Source: Spirulina major PCC 6313 (GTDB lineage Bacteria > Cyanobacteriota > Cyanobacteriia > Cyanobacteriales > Spirulinaceae). From it: a stretch of DNA of 64,000 bases. The first letter of the stretch is position 1, and each line of letters opens with the position of its first letter. Below the pieces are notes generated by a model that was not told where the DNA came from, did not search any database, and saw only the letters and a list, made by a program, of their open reading frames with translations. This document shows positions 8,281 through 16,879 of this stretch, piece by piece. The stretch covers positions 125,028 through 189,027 of the forward strand of contig NZ_KV878783.1 of NCBI RefSeq assembly GCF_001890765.1. Reading direction: 5' to 3'. The translations under genes were made by a program, and so were the position numbers.

Positions 8281-8781
8281 ATGAATATTCGTGCTTTGCT
8301 TGGCCTTGTGGTCGGCCTATTGTGCTGTAGTTTTCTCTGGTTTTCCCCTCTAGCCCAGGCGGGGAGTTCATCATTAATTCGGGCCTATGACGATGTGCGC
8401 GTCACCACGAAAGACTTTCATGGTGCAACTCTCAATGAAGCTGAATTTGCCAACACGAGTTTAGATGAGGCGGATTTTGGCGATGCAAAGCTGATTGGGG
8501 CGGTCTTCAATGGCTGTAGCCTCCGGGGTGCGACGTTAAAAAACGCCGATTTTCGCACTGGGATCGCTTATCTGAGCGACTTCAAAGGAGCCGACCTCAC
8601 CAATGCGCGTTTTTCCGAAGCGATGCTCCTGCGCACGATTTTCACCGATGCCACCATCACGGGGGTTGATTTCACCGATGCCGTCCTCGATCGCGACCAA
8701 AAAAAGCAGTTGTGTGAACGGGCGACGGGGGTGAATCCGGTGACGGGGGCGGATACCTACGAATCCTTGGGCTGTTATTAA
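8281..8781 (+). CDS. Pentapeptide-repeat protein with signal peptide
   Basis: A 166-residue exported protein. Residues 1-27 form a signal peptide (ending LAQAG). Residues about 45-135 are pentapeptide repeats of A(D/N)LXX type: ATLNEAEFANTSLDEADFGDAKL and GADLTNARF are recognisable pieces, which fold as a right-handed beta-helix. The C-terminus ends with QKKQLCERATGVNPVTG and a terminal ESLGCY, giving two Cys that could form a disulphide. In cyanobacteria and plastids similar proteins sit in the thylakoid lumen. Lumenal location is an inference. Confidence 0.85.
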   Translation: MNIRALLGLVVGLLCCSFLWFSPLAQAGSSSLIRAYDDVRVTTKDFHGATLNEAEFANTSLDEADFGDAKLIGAVFNGCSLRGATLKNADFRTGIAYLSDFKGADLTNARFSEAMLLRTIFTDATITGVDFTDAVLDRDQKKQLCERATGVNPVTGADTYESLGCY

Positions 8782-8921
8782 CGGCATCGGCATCCGTAGG
8801 CGCGATCGCACCTCGAACGACCCAGGGAGAGAACCCGATATCCTAAACCGAGGAATCATTGCTAATGTTGAGCAGGATATGGATCTGTTGACCCTCTGGC
8901 TTGATCGTTAATTCCCCTGCC

Positions 8922-10475
8922 ATGCTTCTCGCGACGCTCAATCGATCGGTTAAACGCTACGGATTCCCGTTGGCCCTGGGGGCTATTTTCGGATTTGCGA
9001 TCGCGCTTCGGTTTTGGCGGTTGGGGCAGTTTAATACCCTGGTGTTTGATGAGATCTATTACCCGGTGTTCGCCAATCGCTATTTAATCGGTGAGCCGGT
9101 GTTTAACTCCCATCCGCCCCTGAGCCAAACCCTGATGGCGATCGCGATGTGGATTGGGTCATGGTGGCCCGCGCCGCCGGACATGATCAACGGTTTAACG
9201 GGATCGATGCGTTCGACCTTGAGTTATCGATGGTTAAATGCGATCGCCGGGGCTTGGGTTCCGATCATCGCGGCATTAATCACCTATCACCTCAGCCAGC
9301 GGCGCAGCTTTGCGATCACCACCGCCCTGCTCTTGTCTCTCGATGGCCTGCTGTTGGTGGAATCCCGCTACGGTCTCAACAATATCTATCTAGTCTTGTT
9401 CGGCCTGTTAGGCCATCTCTACCTGATCCGGGGGCTGCGAACCCCGCCCCTGCCCCGGATTCCCGCCCAGCCCAAACGTCAGGTGCGCTGGTTTCGGGAC
9501 TATCGCGGCACCCGCTTTGCCACCCTGCGCCAGGTGAGCGATTGGGTGAGCGATCGCCTCCATTCCCGCCGTCCGCCCCAACCGTGGCAACAGTTCAGCC
9601 TCGCGGGGGTGTGGTTTGGCTGTGCGGCGGCGGTGAAGTGGAACGGGTTGGGGTATCTTTTCGCGATCGCCCTGCTGTGGATCGTCGCGATCGCCCTAGC
9701 GTGGATCGTTCCCCACCGGCTCCGCACCGCCCACGCCTTCCCCCTCAATGCCCTCGCCCAGATTCGTCCCCTCCCCGCCCTCCTGTATTTCGCCCTCATC
9801 CCCCTCCTCACCTATTGCCTGCTGTGGATTCCTCACCTCTGGCTCAACCCCACCCCCAACTTCTGGCAAGTGCATCGCCAAATCCTCGCCTTTCACCACG
9901 CCGTCGGCAGCGGCAGCGCGGTGCATCCCTACTGTTCCCCCTGGTATAGCTGGCTCCTGATGTGGCGACCCGTGGCCTACTTCTACGCCACCGCCCGCAG
10001 CCTCGATGAAACCGTCCCTGCCTACCCCCCCCTGCCCAGCAACGCCAGCACCCTGATCTACGATGTCCACGCCATGGGCAACCCGATCCTCTGGTGGGGA
10101 GCCACGGGTGCGATCGCTCTCCTTCTTCTTCTTTTTTTTCTCCCCTCCCCCGCCCGACTCTTTCCCGTCCCCTTACCCTGGGGCATCTCTCTCTATCTGC
10201 TGATTAGCTACGCCGCCAACCTGCTCCCCTGGGCCCAGGTCAGCCGCTGCACCTTCCTCTACCACTACATGGCCGCCCTCATCTTCGCAGAGATCGCCCT
10301 CGCCTACGGGGTGGACCGGTGGTGTTGGCAGCGATCGTGGTGGCGGTGGGCCTGTGGGGGTGTCGTGCTGGGGGTCAGTATCCTGGCATTTTGGTTTTGG
10401 TTGCCGATTTATTTAGGGTTACCCCTGTCGCCGGATGCCTATCAACTGCGAATGTGGTTTGCCAATTGGATTTAA
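8922..10475 (+). CDS. Dolichyl-phosphate-mannose-protein mannosyltransferase family (GT39)
   Basis: This 517-residue polytopic membrane glycosyltransferase is of the GT-C fold. The first loop carries FDEIYYPVFANRYL with the catalytic Asp-Glu pair (about residues 43-44) and HPPLSQ, both typical of PMT proteins. About ten further hydrophobic helices follow. It would transfer a sugar from a lipid carrier to proteins or glycans on the outer face of the membrane. The reading frame is open from a TTG at 8901, but ATG 8922 is the better start. An IS608-like element starts 46 bp downstream. Confidence 0.85.
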   Translation: MLLATLNRSVKRYGFPLALGAIFGFAIALRFWRLGQFNTLVFDEIYYPVFANRYLIGEPVFNSHPPLSQTLMAIAMWIGSWWPAPPDMINGLTGSMRSTLSYRWLNAIAGAWVPIIAALITYHLSQRRSFAITTALLLSLDGLLLVESRYGLNNIYLVLFGLLGHLYLIRGLRTPPLPRIPAQPKRQVRWFRDYRGTRFATLRQVSDWVSDRLHSRRPPQPWQQFSLAGVWFGCAAAVKWNGLGYLFAIALLWIVAIALAWIVPHRLRTAHAFPLNALAQIRPLPALLYFALIPLLTYCLLWIPHLWLNPTPNFWQVHRQILAFHHAVGSGSAVHPYCSPWYSWLLMWRPVAYFYATARSLDETVPAYPPLPSNASTLIYDVHAMGNPILWWGATGAIALLLLLFFLPSPARLFPVPLPWGISLYLLISYAANLLPWAQVSRCTFLYHYMAALIFAEIALAYGVDRWCWQRSWWRWACGGVVLGVSILAFWFWLPIYLGLPLSPDAYQLRMWFANWI

Positions 10476-10929
10476 CTCGTTTACAAGGCTGCGATCGCTC
10501 CCCCATCCGCTCCAGCCTTACGAATGTAAAGCGTAAAGCCCCCGTTTTCCAAACGGGGGATATAAGCGAAGGGCTGAATTTATTCAGCCGTGATACCGAG
10601 GTATCATAGCAACCATGAAAACGCTCAAGTTCAAGCTCTACCAGCATAAGCGGAATAGATACCTCAAGCGGACAATCAATGCCGCAGGGCGTATCTACAA
10701 CCATTGTGTTGCCCTCCACAAACGGTACTACCGAATGTGGGGCAAGCACTTGAACTGTGCCCGACTGCAAAAACACATCGCCAAGCTTCGGAAACGGAAC
10801 CCCTGGTGGTTGCAGGTGGGTTCTCAAGCCGTACAGGATATCTGCCAACGAATTGAGAAAGCGTATCAACTGTTCTTCAAACACAACAAAAAAGGCGTTC
10901 GCCTGCCAAACTTTAAGAAGACCCGAAAG

Positions 10930-10937
10930 TACAAATC
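10930..10937 (+). repeat. 8-bp target duplication of the IS1-family insertion, left copy
   Basis: TACAAATC at 10930-10937 is repeated exactly at 11841-11848, directly flanking the IS ends. In the related tnpB at 43-44 kb the sequence occurs once. An 8-bp duplication is within the range known for IS1-family elements (8-9 bp), so this proves the insertion rather than ancient rearrangement. Confidence 0.93.
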
Positions 10938-10946
10938 GGTAGTGCA

Positions 10947-11414
10947 TTAGATTATTGTGGGGAAGGAGAGGATATCCTGCCAACTCCAGCGATGGTCAGT
11001 CAATCCTGCTCGTTGTGCCGCCGTGCTCTTGTAGCGACTGTGCTGCCAGATCCAGTTGAAATAACTCACCACTAAACGCACCGTCACCTTTGCCTGCTGC
11101 CACAGTTTGCCAAACTTGTTCTGTCGTCGATGCCACCTACCCGTCTGCTGCCTGATAATTCCATTGGTACGCTCCAACCGTTGCGTTTGGTCTTTGCCAA
11201 TGTAGTGCTCAATTTCCAGCGGCAGTACCCGCTCATATCCTCCCCAGTTGTCACTATTCCATTGCTGGCAATGGGTCTTTCCCTCCGTGCTCACCACCAG
11301 TTCTTCAATCAGTTCATCGGTGTGTTTCCCCACTCGTGCTGTCAAGATTAACCCGCTCGAATCTGCCAAACTCATCGCAATCCAGCAATCGCCTACTTCA
11401 ACTTCTTCGGGCAA
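10947..11414 (-). CDS. IS1-family transposase, InsB-like catalytic part
   Basis: The 155-codon open frame (from a TTG) encodes most of the DDE catalytic domain: a strand-rich GDCWIAMSLADSSG start, the second Asp in NSDNWGGYERVLP, and the Glu-containing RLERTNGIIRQQTGRWHRRQNKF helix with the Arg/His residues of IS1 transposases. The C-terminus ends WSWQDILSFPTII. The first catalytic Asp (ADEMWSFVKKK) lies in the upstream frame, so an active enzyme needs the two frames to be joined at the A10 run. One A fewer, or two more, would do this. Confidence 0.85.
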   Translation of the reverse strand: MPEEVEVGDCWIAMSLADSSGLILTARVGKHTDELIEELVVSTEGKTHCQQWNSDNWGGYERVLPLEIEHYIGKDQTQRLERTNGIIRQQTGRWHRRQNKFGKLWQQAKVTVRLVVSYFNWIWQHSRYKSTAAQRAGLTDHRWSWQDILSFPTII

Positions 11415-11721
11415 GCATTGTTGTTTTTTTTTTCACGAATGACCACATCTCATCAGCACTCACGTCCTCCGTTTCCACGCCCTGCACTTGGTCGTTATGA
11501 ACCAGCAAAGCTTTAGCACTGGCGGCACGAATAATACTGACCACGGTGTTATAGGCTAATCCGCTGATGCGGCTGACTCCTCGCAAGCTAGTGCCTTCAC
11601 TGTGGGCTTGAAGTACTTGCTCAATCTGCTCCGGAGTAACATGGCGATAGTAGTAGAGGGTGTCAAAACTCTCGGCAAAGGTTTGCTGGCAGTGAGGGCA
11701 GAAGTAGCGTTGATGACCCAT
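11398..11721 (-). CDS. IS1-family InsA-like DNA-binding part
   Basis: The frame encodes a zinc finger GHQRYFCPHCQQTF near the start, a helix-turn-helix segment (SLRGVSRISGLAYNTVVSII) and the first catalytic motif ADEMWSFVKKK. It then runs out of frame after the A10 run. The expected N-terminal CxxC half of the zinc finger is not readable in one frame: pieces of it occur in different frames between 11722 and 11780. The N-terminus may therefore be frameshifted and the copy defective. The ATG at 11721 is only the first in-frame Met. Confidence 0.75.
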   Translation of the reverse strand: MGHQRYFCPHCQQTFAESFDTLYYYRHVTPEQIEQVLQAHSEGTSLRGVSRISGLAYNTVVSIIRAASAKALLVHNDQVQGVETEDVSADEMWSFVKKKTTMLARRS

Positions 11722-11840
11722 TGGGCATTTTGCCGTGTTGGTGGGTTTTGGATGGACGCAGAAGCCGGCATTCCATGTTTTTAGTGCAGTGGTAAGGATT
11801 CCTTTTACTTACCAAACCCACATCATTTTGACGCACTACC

Positions 11841-11848
11841 TACAAATC
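11841..11848 (+). repeat. 8-bp target duplication of the IS1-family insertion, right copy
   Basis: TACAAATC identical to 10930-10937, directly after the right end of the IS. The tnpB frame continues from here as YKSFTLKQAGYKF. Confidence 0.93.
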
Positions 11849-12690
11849 CTTCACCCTCAAGCAAGCTGGGTACAAATTCCTCGGTGGCAACCGGGTCAGG
11901 ATTGGGAACAAAGTCTATCAATATTGGAACTCTCGCCCCATTGAGGGCAAGGTCAAGACCGTGACGATTAAACGAACTCCCTTGGGAGAACTGTTCATGA
12001 TTGTCACGGTAGATACCCTGTCAGAGCCTGAAGTCAAAACCGAGACAGGTAACATTGCTGGTTTTGATTTTGGACTTAAGACGTTTCTGACCTGTTCGGA
12101 GGGATTCAAGATTGATGCCCCCTTGTTCTTCAAGCAGTCACTTAACTCGGTTCGCAAAGCGAGTCGAGAGTTGTCCCGTAAGCAAAAGGGTTCAGCGAAT
12201 CGAGAACGTGCCCGATTGAACTTAGCCCGCAAGCATGAAGATATTGCCCATCGACGGCGGGACTGGTTTTGGAAGTTAGCCCATCAACTGACGAATCAGT
12301 TTGATGTGCTGTGTTTTGAAACCTTGAACCTCAAGGCGATGCAGCGGCTCTGGGGGCGTAAGGTGAGTGATTTGGCGTTTCGGGAGTTTCTGCAAATCCT
12401 GGAGTGGGTGGCGACGAAGAAGGGGAAGCGGGTGGTCTATGTTGACCGCTGGTTCCCTTCGAGCAAGACCTGTTCAAGTTGTGGTCATATTTTGGAGCAT
12501 CTGGATTTAGAGACTCGCCATTGGCGGTGTCCCAGTTGCTCGACAGAGAATGACCGGGATGAGAATGCGGCGATGAATATTAAAGTGGCTGGGGCTTCAG
12601 CCATTGGGTTAGGTGATGTCAGACAGGCGTTGCCTGCTATTGCTGTTTGATCCCAGAATCCCCCGTTTTCTAAACGGGGGAGTAAGTCAA

Positions 12691-13792
12691 CCCGATATAG
12701 AGCAGAATCATCCTACTGAAACAGCAACAAAGATTGGGGGACGCACCTTAACCGACGGCCAGCAACGTTTGTCCGATGCTGAGACGTTTCCGGCACAATC
12801 GATCGTTTAGAACTCTTGACGTTAGGACTTGATGATCTTGACCCAAACTCAATGGATCGCACTAGCCAGAGCGGTTAGGACATTCAGAGACTTTGGAACA
12901 AGGGGCTTAAGCCCCTTGTCTGTCCTAATGTTCTTGTTGATTGCTATATCTTTACAAAAGTATTAACTTCTCAATCATCACGCAATTGAGCATTACCTAT
13001 TCTTTAAGAATGCTTTAAGCTACGATGATCATTCCCATCGTCAATTCATTAAAATTGCTCCCGTTGCTCCCTTTACCTTGAGTGCATCAGACATTGAAAC
13101 CTTTGCTGCTCTAGAATGACGCACTTCGGCATTCAAAATCAGATCCCCTCAATCCGATCAAACAACAGCCAATCCCCCTGAGATTCCCATGCAAAAAATA
13201 GGGGATTTCGGGACACGGAACAGAATCACCAGATCCCCTCAACCTCTTTATTGACAGGGGCTTAGGGATTTTTTGACTCCATTTAGGGGGACAGATTTTG
13301 TAAGGATTCAGGTACTTGAAACGCAGTCACAGCAAGGCTTGCACAGTCGAGGTAAGTTCTAAACTAATAACTCATTCTCAATAAGCACGTAAAAGAGGGA
13401 TTACAGCCTTTTTATTGAGAATAGAGAAATGGCTCAAAATAACTAAACCCTATACTGAGTAGGGCTTATAGCCAAATTCCTGCGACCTGAATGCTTACCA
13501 GATTTTCTCTATTCAGGGTTAAAAAAATCACACTGGTTTTCCTGAGGAGCCGGCAAAAGTGGGCAGGGTCAAAAGACCCAACCCGCTTGATTATGTGTAA
13601 AAGATCACAATTCTCTGCACGATTCAAAAAAAAATCTTGAGATTCTTTGAGAAAGCTTAAAAAAGAAGCATTGCTGAGATTTTGATTGTAATCTTTGATT
13701 TAAGAGGAAACAGTCCACATTTTTTGAATATTCACTGCCCTTGTATGAAAAATTCCTCATCTTAATTAGTTCAGAATCATTGGTTCAAAAAT
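12691..13792. other. Non-coding stretch with repeat cores and a possible gene remnant
   Basis: About 1.1 kb without a convincing gene. At 12896-12952 lies a copy of the dispersed repeat (AAGGGGCTTAAGCCCCTT and then GATTGCTATA). At 12967-13119 an open stretch without start codon reads as plausible protein (..HYLFFKNALSYDD..IETFAALE, then a stop). It may be the 3' remnant of a deleted gene whose family I do not recognise. From 13120 the sequence is AT-rich with CCCCTCAAT-type repeat pieces (about 13142-13280) and a small GGGTC-AAAA-GACCC hairpin (about 13566-13579). I see no riboswitch or RNA gene I can name. Confidence 0.5.
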
Positions 13793-13807
13793 TTGGGCTT
13801 GGAAGTC

Positions 13808-13975
13808 ATGCAAAATATTCAACCAATTTCCGAGTGTGTCGGAATTTACGAAAATCAATCGGGAGTGCAGTTCTTGGCATTACTAGAGCCGAATCAAAAT
13901 CCCCTGAATCCGCCTCAAATGTTATTTGCAATTCAAATTTTAGGGCGTAAGACTCATCAGAATTTGGAAATATAG
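13808..13975 (+). CDS. Possible small protein, unrecognised
   Basis: An open frame of 55 codons (ATG 13808) just upstream of the CHAT gene reads MQNIQPISECVGIYENQSG and continues with a plausible hydrophobic/polar pattern (VQFLALLEP, QMLFAIQILG). There is no clear ribosome site and no recognisable domain. It could be a short conserved protein, the start of a truncated gene, or chance. An overlapping frame from 13741 looks less protein-like. Confidence 0.25.
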   Translation: MQNIQPISECVGIYENQSGVQFLALLEPNQNPLNPPQMLFAIQILGRKTHQNLEI

Positions 13976-14146
13976 TGATCTGGCGGTGCAGTGGACAGAC
14001 AGGATTAGCGCCCATTGGATTAGACTGTGCTGCTGAGCCGGCTCCTTCAAGGGCGGAACTGAAACCGGGTGCAGTCTTGATCGGGATCATGGGACTCCGG
14101 CAGCAGAAGGCGGGTGGAGAAAAATCGGTTGTTTTGAGATGGTGAT

Positions 14147-16684
14147 ATGAGCAGTCAGTTTTGGGGTCGCAGCGTGGCCCGGTCGGTGGTTTTGAGTTTG
14201 GTGCTGTGGGGAGCGTTCCAAATCCCTGCACTGGCTCAACCTTCATCTAACTCCTACCTAGAGCAACTGACAACGACGTACCAACAGATGCTCGATGGGT
14301 TTCCGGCGCAACGGGCGGCAGCAGAGGCGGCCCAGAATCCGAGGGAGTTGGGTCGCTTGTGGATGATGTACGGGATTGCGCATCAGTATTTTGGGCGGTT
14401 TGAGGCGGCGCAGCAGGGGCTAGAGCGGGCGCTGGTGTTGATGCGGGAGACGGGGGATGTGAGTGAGGCGGCGGTGGTGCAGCAGTTGGCGGCGGTGCAT
14501 GCCCAGCAGGGTGATGCTTATGGGATTGCGTTTTTGGAGGGGCAGTTACGGCAACCGTTGGCGGTGGCGAGTCGGCGGGCGGTGTTGTATCAGTTGGGGA
14601 TTGCCTATCTGAGTTTGGGCGATCGCGCCCGGTTGCCCCGTGGTATTGCGGTGATGGAGGAGTACCTAGCCGGGCTGGATGTGGAGGCGGAACCGGACTA
14701 TTGGATCGGGGCGGTGACGATTTTGGCGGCGCTGCAATATTTGGTGAATCCTGGGGAGGCGATCGCTACGCTGCAAGGGGCGATCGCCTCCCATCAATCT
14801 CTCCTGTCCCAACGCGCCCAATGGACGAGTTTCACCAGTCAACTGGCCCACTATCTCCATCAACAACAACGGGGCCTAGAGGCGATCGCGGTCGTCCAAG
14901 CAGCCCTCGCGGCCCTGCCGACCGATGCTAACCCCCATGTCCCACAAGCCCGGTGGCAACTTTTGGGCCTGTTAGCCGATTTGCAGGCGGATCAAGAACA
15001 GTTTGCGGCGGCCCATCGGTTGCACCGCGAACGTTTAACCCTGGCTCAGTCCCTCGCCCCCCACAACGCCACGCATCTGAGCCTGACGTGGGCGGCGTTG
15101 GCACAAACAGCCTTTTGGCAGGGGAATCTTGCCGAGGCGTTGCAATTTCAAACCGAGGCCTATGGGCAATACGACCTTAGCCCCGACCCGCTACAGTGGC
15201 GTGAGACAGATTTAACCGCGTTAGTGCAGGGGAGCGATCGCCTCCAACATTTGGGTTTTTTGCAGTGGCAGGCGGGCCAATTGGCCCAAGCTGAAGCGAC
15301 GTTACGGCAGGGGCTGGCGATGGATCGCGAGGCGCGGCAGATGTTGCTAGACAACACCAACTTCTACGCGATGACACGGGACGAGTTGACGGTGACGAAC
15401 TACGGGCCGAGCACCGATGGTTATCGGACGTTGCAACAGGTGTTGGTGGCCCAGGGGCAGCCTGAAGCCGCCCTCGTCGCAGCAGAAGCGGGGCGGGCGC
15501 GGGCATTGTTGCAGTTGTTGATCAATCGTCAGGCGAATACGAACCAGTACATTGATGTGCAGACCCTCACCTTGGCGCAGATTAAAGCGATCGCCCGTCG
15601 CGAAAAGACCACCCTCGTCCAATACAGCGTCGTCTATGATGCCCCGTTTACCTACCGGATTGCCTTTGCTGATCAAAATCCTGACGTTGTCACGAGCACA
15701 ATCTTAATTTGGGTGATCACGCCCGATGGGGAGATTCATCACCGCACGGTTCCCCTCGATCAGAGTTTATCCCTGCTGGTGGAACGTGCCCGTAATCGGA
15801 TCATTTCCAGCGATCGCGCCAATCGAGCGGGGCCCCCACTCCAAGACCTCCATCGCCTGCTCATTGATCCCATCGCCCCCCTCCTGCCCACCGATCCGAC
15901 GGCCCGCGTCACCTTCATTCCCCAAGATATGCTCTTTTTTGTGCCCTTTCCGGCCCTCCAAGATGCCAACGGGGTGGAGTTGATCGATCGCCATACGATC
16001 TTGACGGCTCCCTCGATTCAGGTGTTGGATGTGGCCCGCCGCACGAAAGAACGCTCGCCGCCGCAGGATCAGGCGTTGGTGGTGGGCAATCCGACAATGC
16101 CCCCATTTCCGGGGGGAACCGGGACAACACGCAACGCCTTAGCTCCCTTACCGGGGGCGGAAGCGGAGGCTAAGGCGATCGCGGCCCTGTTCCAAACGGA
16201 GCCACTGATCGGGGATCAAGCCACGGAAGCCGAGGCGATCGCCGGGATGCAAAACGCCCGGATCATCCACCTTGCCACCCATGGCCTGCTCGATTCTGAT
16301 CTGCGTTACGGTAGCTCCCTCGCCCTTGCCCCCACCCGCGATACTGACGGCTTTCTCACCCTCCGTGAGATTAATCAATTGGACTTGAAGGCCGATTTAG
16401 CGGTGCTCAGTGCCTGCGATACGGGGCGGGGCTGGATCGGGGCCGGGGATGGGGTGATCGGGCTGTCGCGATCGTTCATTGGGGCGGGGGCGGCCAGTGT
16501 GATGGTGTCGCTGTGGGCGATTCCGGATCAACCCACGGCCACCCTGATGACCGAGTTTTACCGCAATCTCAACGCGGGCCAAGATGGAGCTAAAGCCCTG
16601 CGGGAGGCGATGCTAACAACGCGCGATCGCTACCCCAGCCCCAGCGCTTGGGCCGCCTTCACCCTCACCGGAGCCGTAGATTAG
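14147..16684 (+). CDS. TPR-CHAT protein with signal peptide
   Basis: The 845-residue protein starts with a signal peptide (to PALAQ, about residue 31), so it acts outside the cytoplasm. Residues about 35-440 are tetratricopeptide-like helical repeats rich in Ala/Leu/Gln. The C-terminal third is a CHAT domain, a caspase-related cysteine peptidase fold: the His of HLATHGLL (His712) and the Cys of LSACDTG (Cys757) form the expected dyad, with a GAEAEAKAIA loop upstream and FIGAGAASVMVSLW after it. In cyanobacteria, TPR-CHAT proteins are numerous and mostly uncharacterised. The target is unknown. The neighbour bicA-like gene starts 195 bp downstream. Confidence 0.88.
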   Translation: MSSQFWGRSVARSVVLSLVLWGAFQIPALAQPSSNSYLEQLTTTYQQMLDGFPAQRAAAEAAQNPRELGRLWMMYGIAHQYFGRFEAAQQGLERALVLMRETGDVSEAAVVQQLAAVHAQQGDAYGIAFLEGQLRQPLAVASRRAVLYQLGIAYLSLGDRARLPRGIAVMEEYLAGLDVEAEPDYWIGAVTILAALQYLVNPGEAIATLQGAIASHQSLLSQRAQWTSFTSQLAHYLHQQQRGLEAIAVVQAALAALPTDANPHVPQARWQLLGLLADLQADQEQFAAAHRLHRERLTLAQSLAPHNATHLSLTWAALAQTAFWQGNLAEALQFQTEAYGQYDLSPDPLQWRETDLTALVQGSDRLQHLGFLQWQAGQLAQAEATLRQGLAMDREARQMLLDNTNFYAMTRDELTVTNYGPSTDGYRTLQQVLVAQGQPEAALVAAEAGRARALLQLLINRQANTNQYIDVQTLTLAQIKAIARREKTTLVQYSVVYDAPFTYRIAFADQNPDVVTSTILIWVITPDGEIHHRTVPLDQSLSLLVERARNRIISSDRANRAGPPLQDLHRLLIDPIAPLLPTDPTARVTFIPQDMLFFVPFPALQDANGVELIDRHTILTAPSIQVLDVARRTKERSPPQDQALVVGNPTMPPFPGGTGTTRNALAPLPGAEAEAKAIAALFQTEPLIGDQATEAEAIAGMQNARIIHLATHGLLDSDLRYGSSLALAPTRDTDGFLTLREINQLDLKADLAVLSACDTGRGWIGAGDGVIGLSRSFIGAGAASVMVSLWAIPDQPTATLMTEFYRNLNAGQDGAKALREAMLTTRDRYPSPSAWAAFTLTGAVD

Positions 16685-16861
16685 CGCCCCATTTATCCAG
16701 AACTCATGACCCGCCTTAAACGGTTGTTCAGATATTCGGTTGCGCCCCCCTTTGCCCCTTAACCTAGGAAAGATTTATCAGAGTCGCAGTCCAGAATTTT
16801 TCTACGCTGACCCGTGCGATCGCAGTCGCAACCCTGCCCGCCCTTTTTCCTGAATGCATTT

Positions 16862-16869
16862 GGAGTGAA
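16862..16869 (+). promoter_or_regulatory. Ribosome binding site that decides the bicA-like start
   Basis: GGAGTGAAG lies 10-11 bases before ATG 16880. The frame is open further upstream to a GTG at 16814, but that extension is proline- and polar-rich, lies before this site and does not match BicA N-termini. Confidence 0.6.
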
Positions 16870-16879
16870 GCCTAATCCT

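Larger units (their letters stand above)
10938..11840 (-). mobile_element. IS1-family insertion sequence
   Basis: A 903-bp element with imperfect terminal inverted repeats: GGTAGTGCATTAGATTATTG at the left and GGTAGTGCGTCAAAATGATG at the right, the latter read on the minus strand. It has two overlapping genes of InsA and InsB type and is flanked by the exact 8-bp repeat TACAAATC. It lies inside tnpB in the antisense direction. The two genes meet at a run of ten A (T-run 11424-11433 on the given strand), which leaves them out of frame by one base. Confidence 0.92.
10615..12650 (+). pseudogene. tnpB: tnpB of IS608-like element, split by an IS1-family insertion
   Basis: The coding sequence runs 10615-10937 and resumes at 11849 after the IS1-family element and its duplicated target. 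Joining the parts restores one uninterrupted frame of about 374 codons (..RKYKS|FTLKQ..). TnpB is an RNA-guided RuvC-type nuclease. Visible residues are the RuvC Asp in GFDFGLK, the Glu in CFETLNL, the zinc ribbon CSSCG...CPSCS and the last Asp in DRDENAAMN. As it stands, the 5' part encodes 111 residues ending soon after the IS junction. The 3' part (from about 11961) encodes 229 residues holding the nuclease core. Whether that part is expressed is unknown. Confidence 0.92.
10522..12690 (+). mobile_element. IS608-like (IS200/IS605 family) tnpB-only element, copy 1
   Basis: The element begins right after a TTAC (10518-10521) and ends in TCAA (12687-12690), matching the TTAC/TCAA cleavage sites known for IS608. 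Three hairpins mark the left end: CCCCCGTTTTCC/AAACGGGGG (about 10539-10559), GGCTGAATTTATTCAGCC (10572-10589) and TGATACCGAGGTATCA (10591-10606). One CCCCCG/CGGGGG hairpin (about 12658-12680) marks the right end. It carries tnpB only, so movement would need TnpA supplied in trans. Without the inserted IS1 and its target duplication the element is 1258 bp. A second copy (1261 bp) is at 43067-44327. Confidence 0.9.

Noticed and set aside
8901-8921. TTG start for the mannosyltransferase
   Set aside because: It adds only seven residues; ATG 8922 fits the membrane protein start better.
9149-9949. Long overlapping frame inside the mannosyltransferase gene
   Set aside because: It is a shadow of the real gene with Pro/Arg-rich composition.
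13540-13600. Hairpin region considered as a riboswitch
   Set aside because: No match to the cobalamin, TPP, glutamine or cyclic-di-GMP patterns I know. Only one small hairpin is visible.
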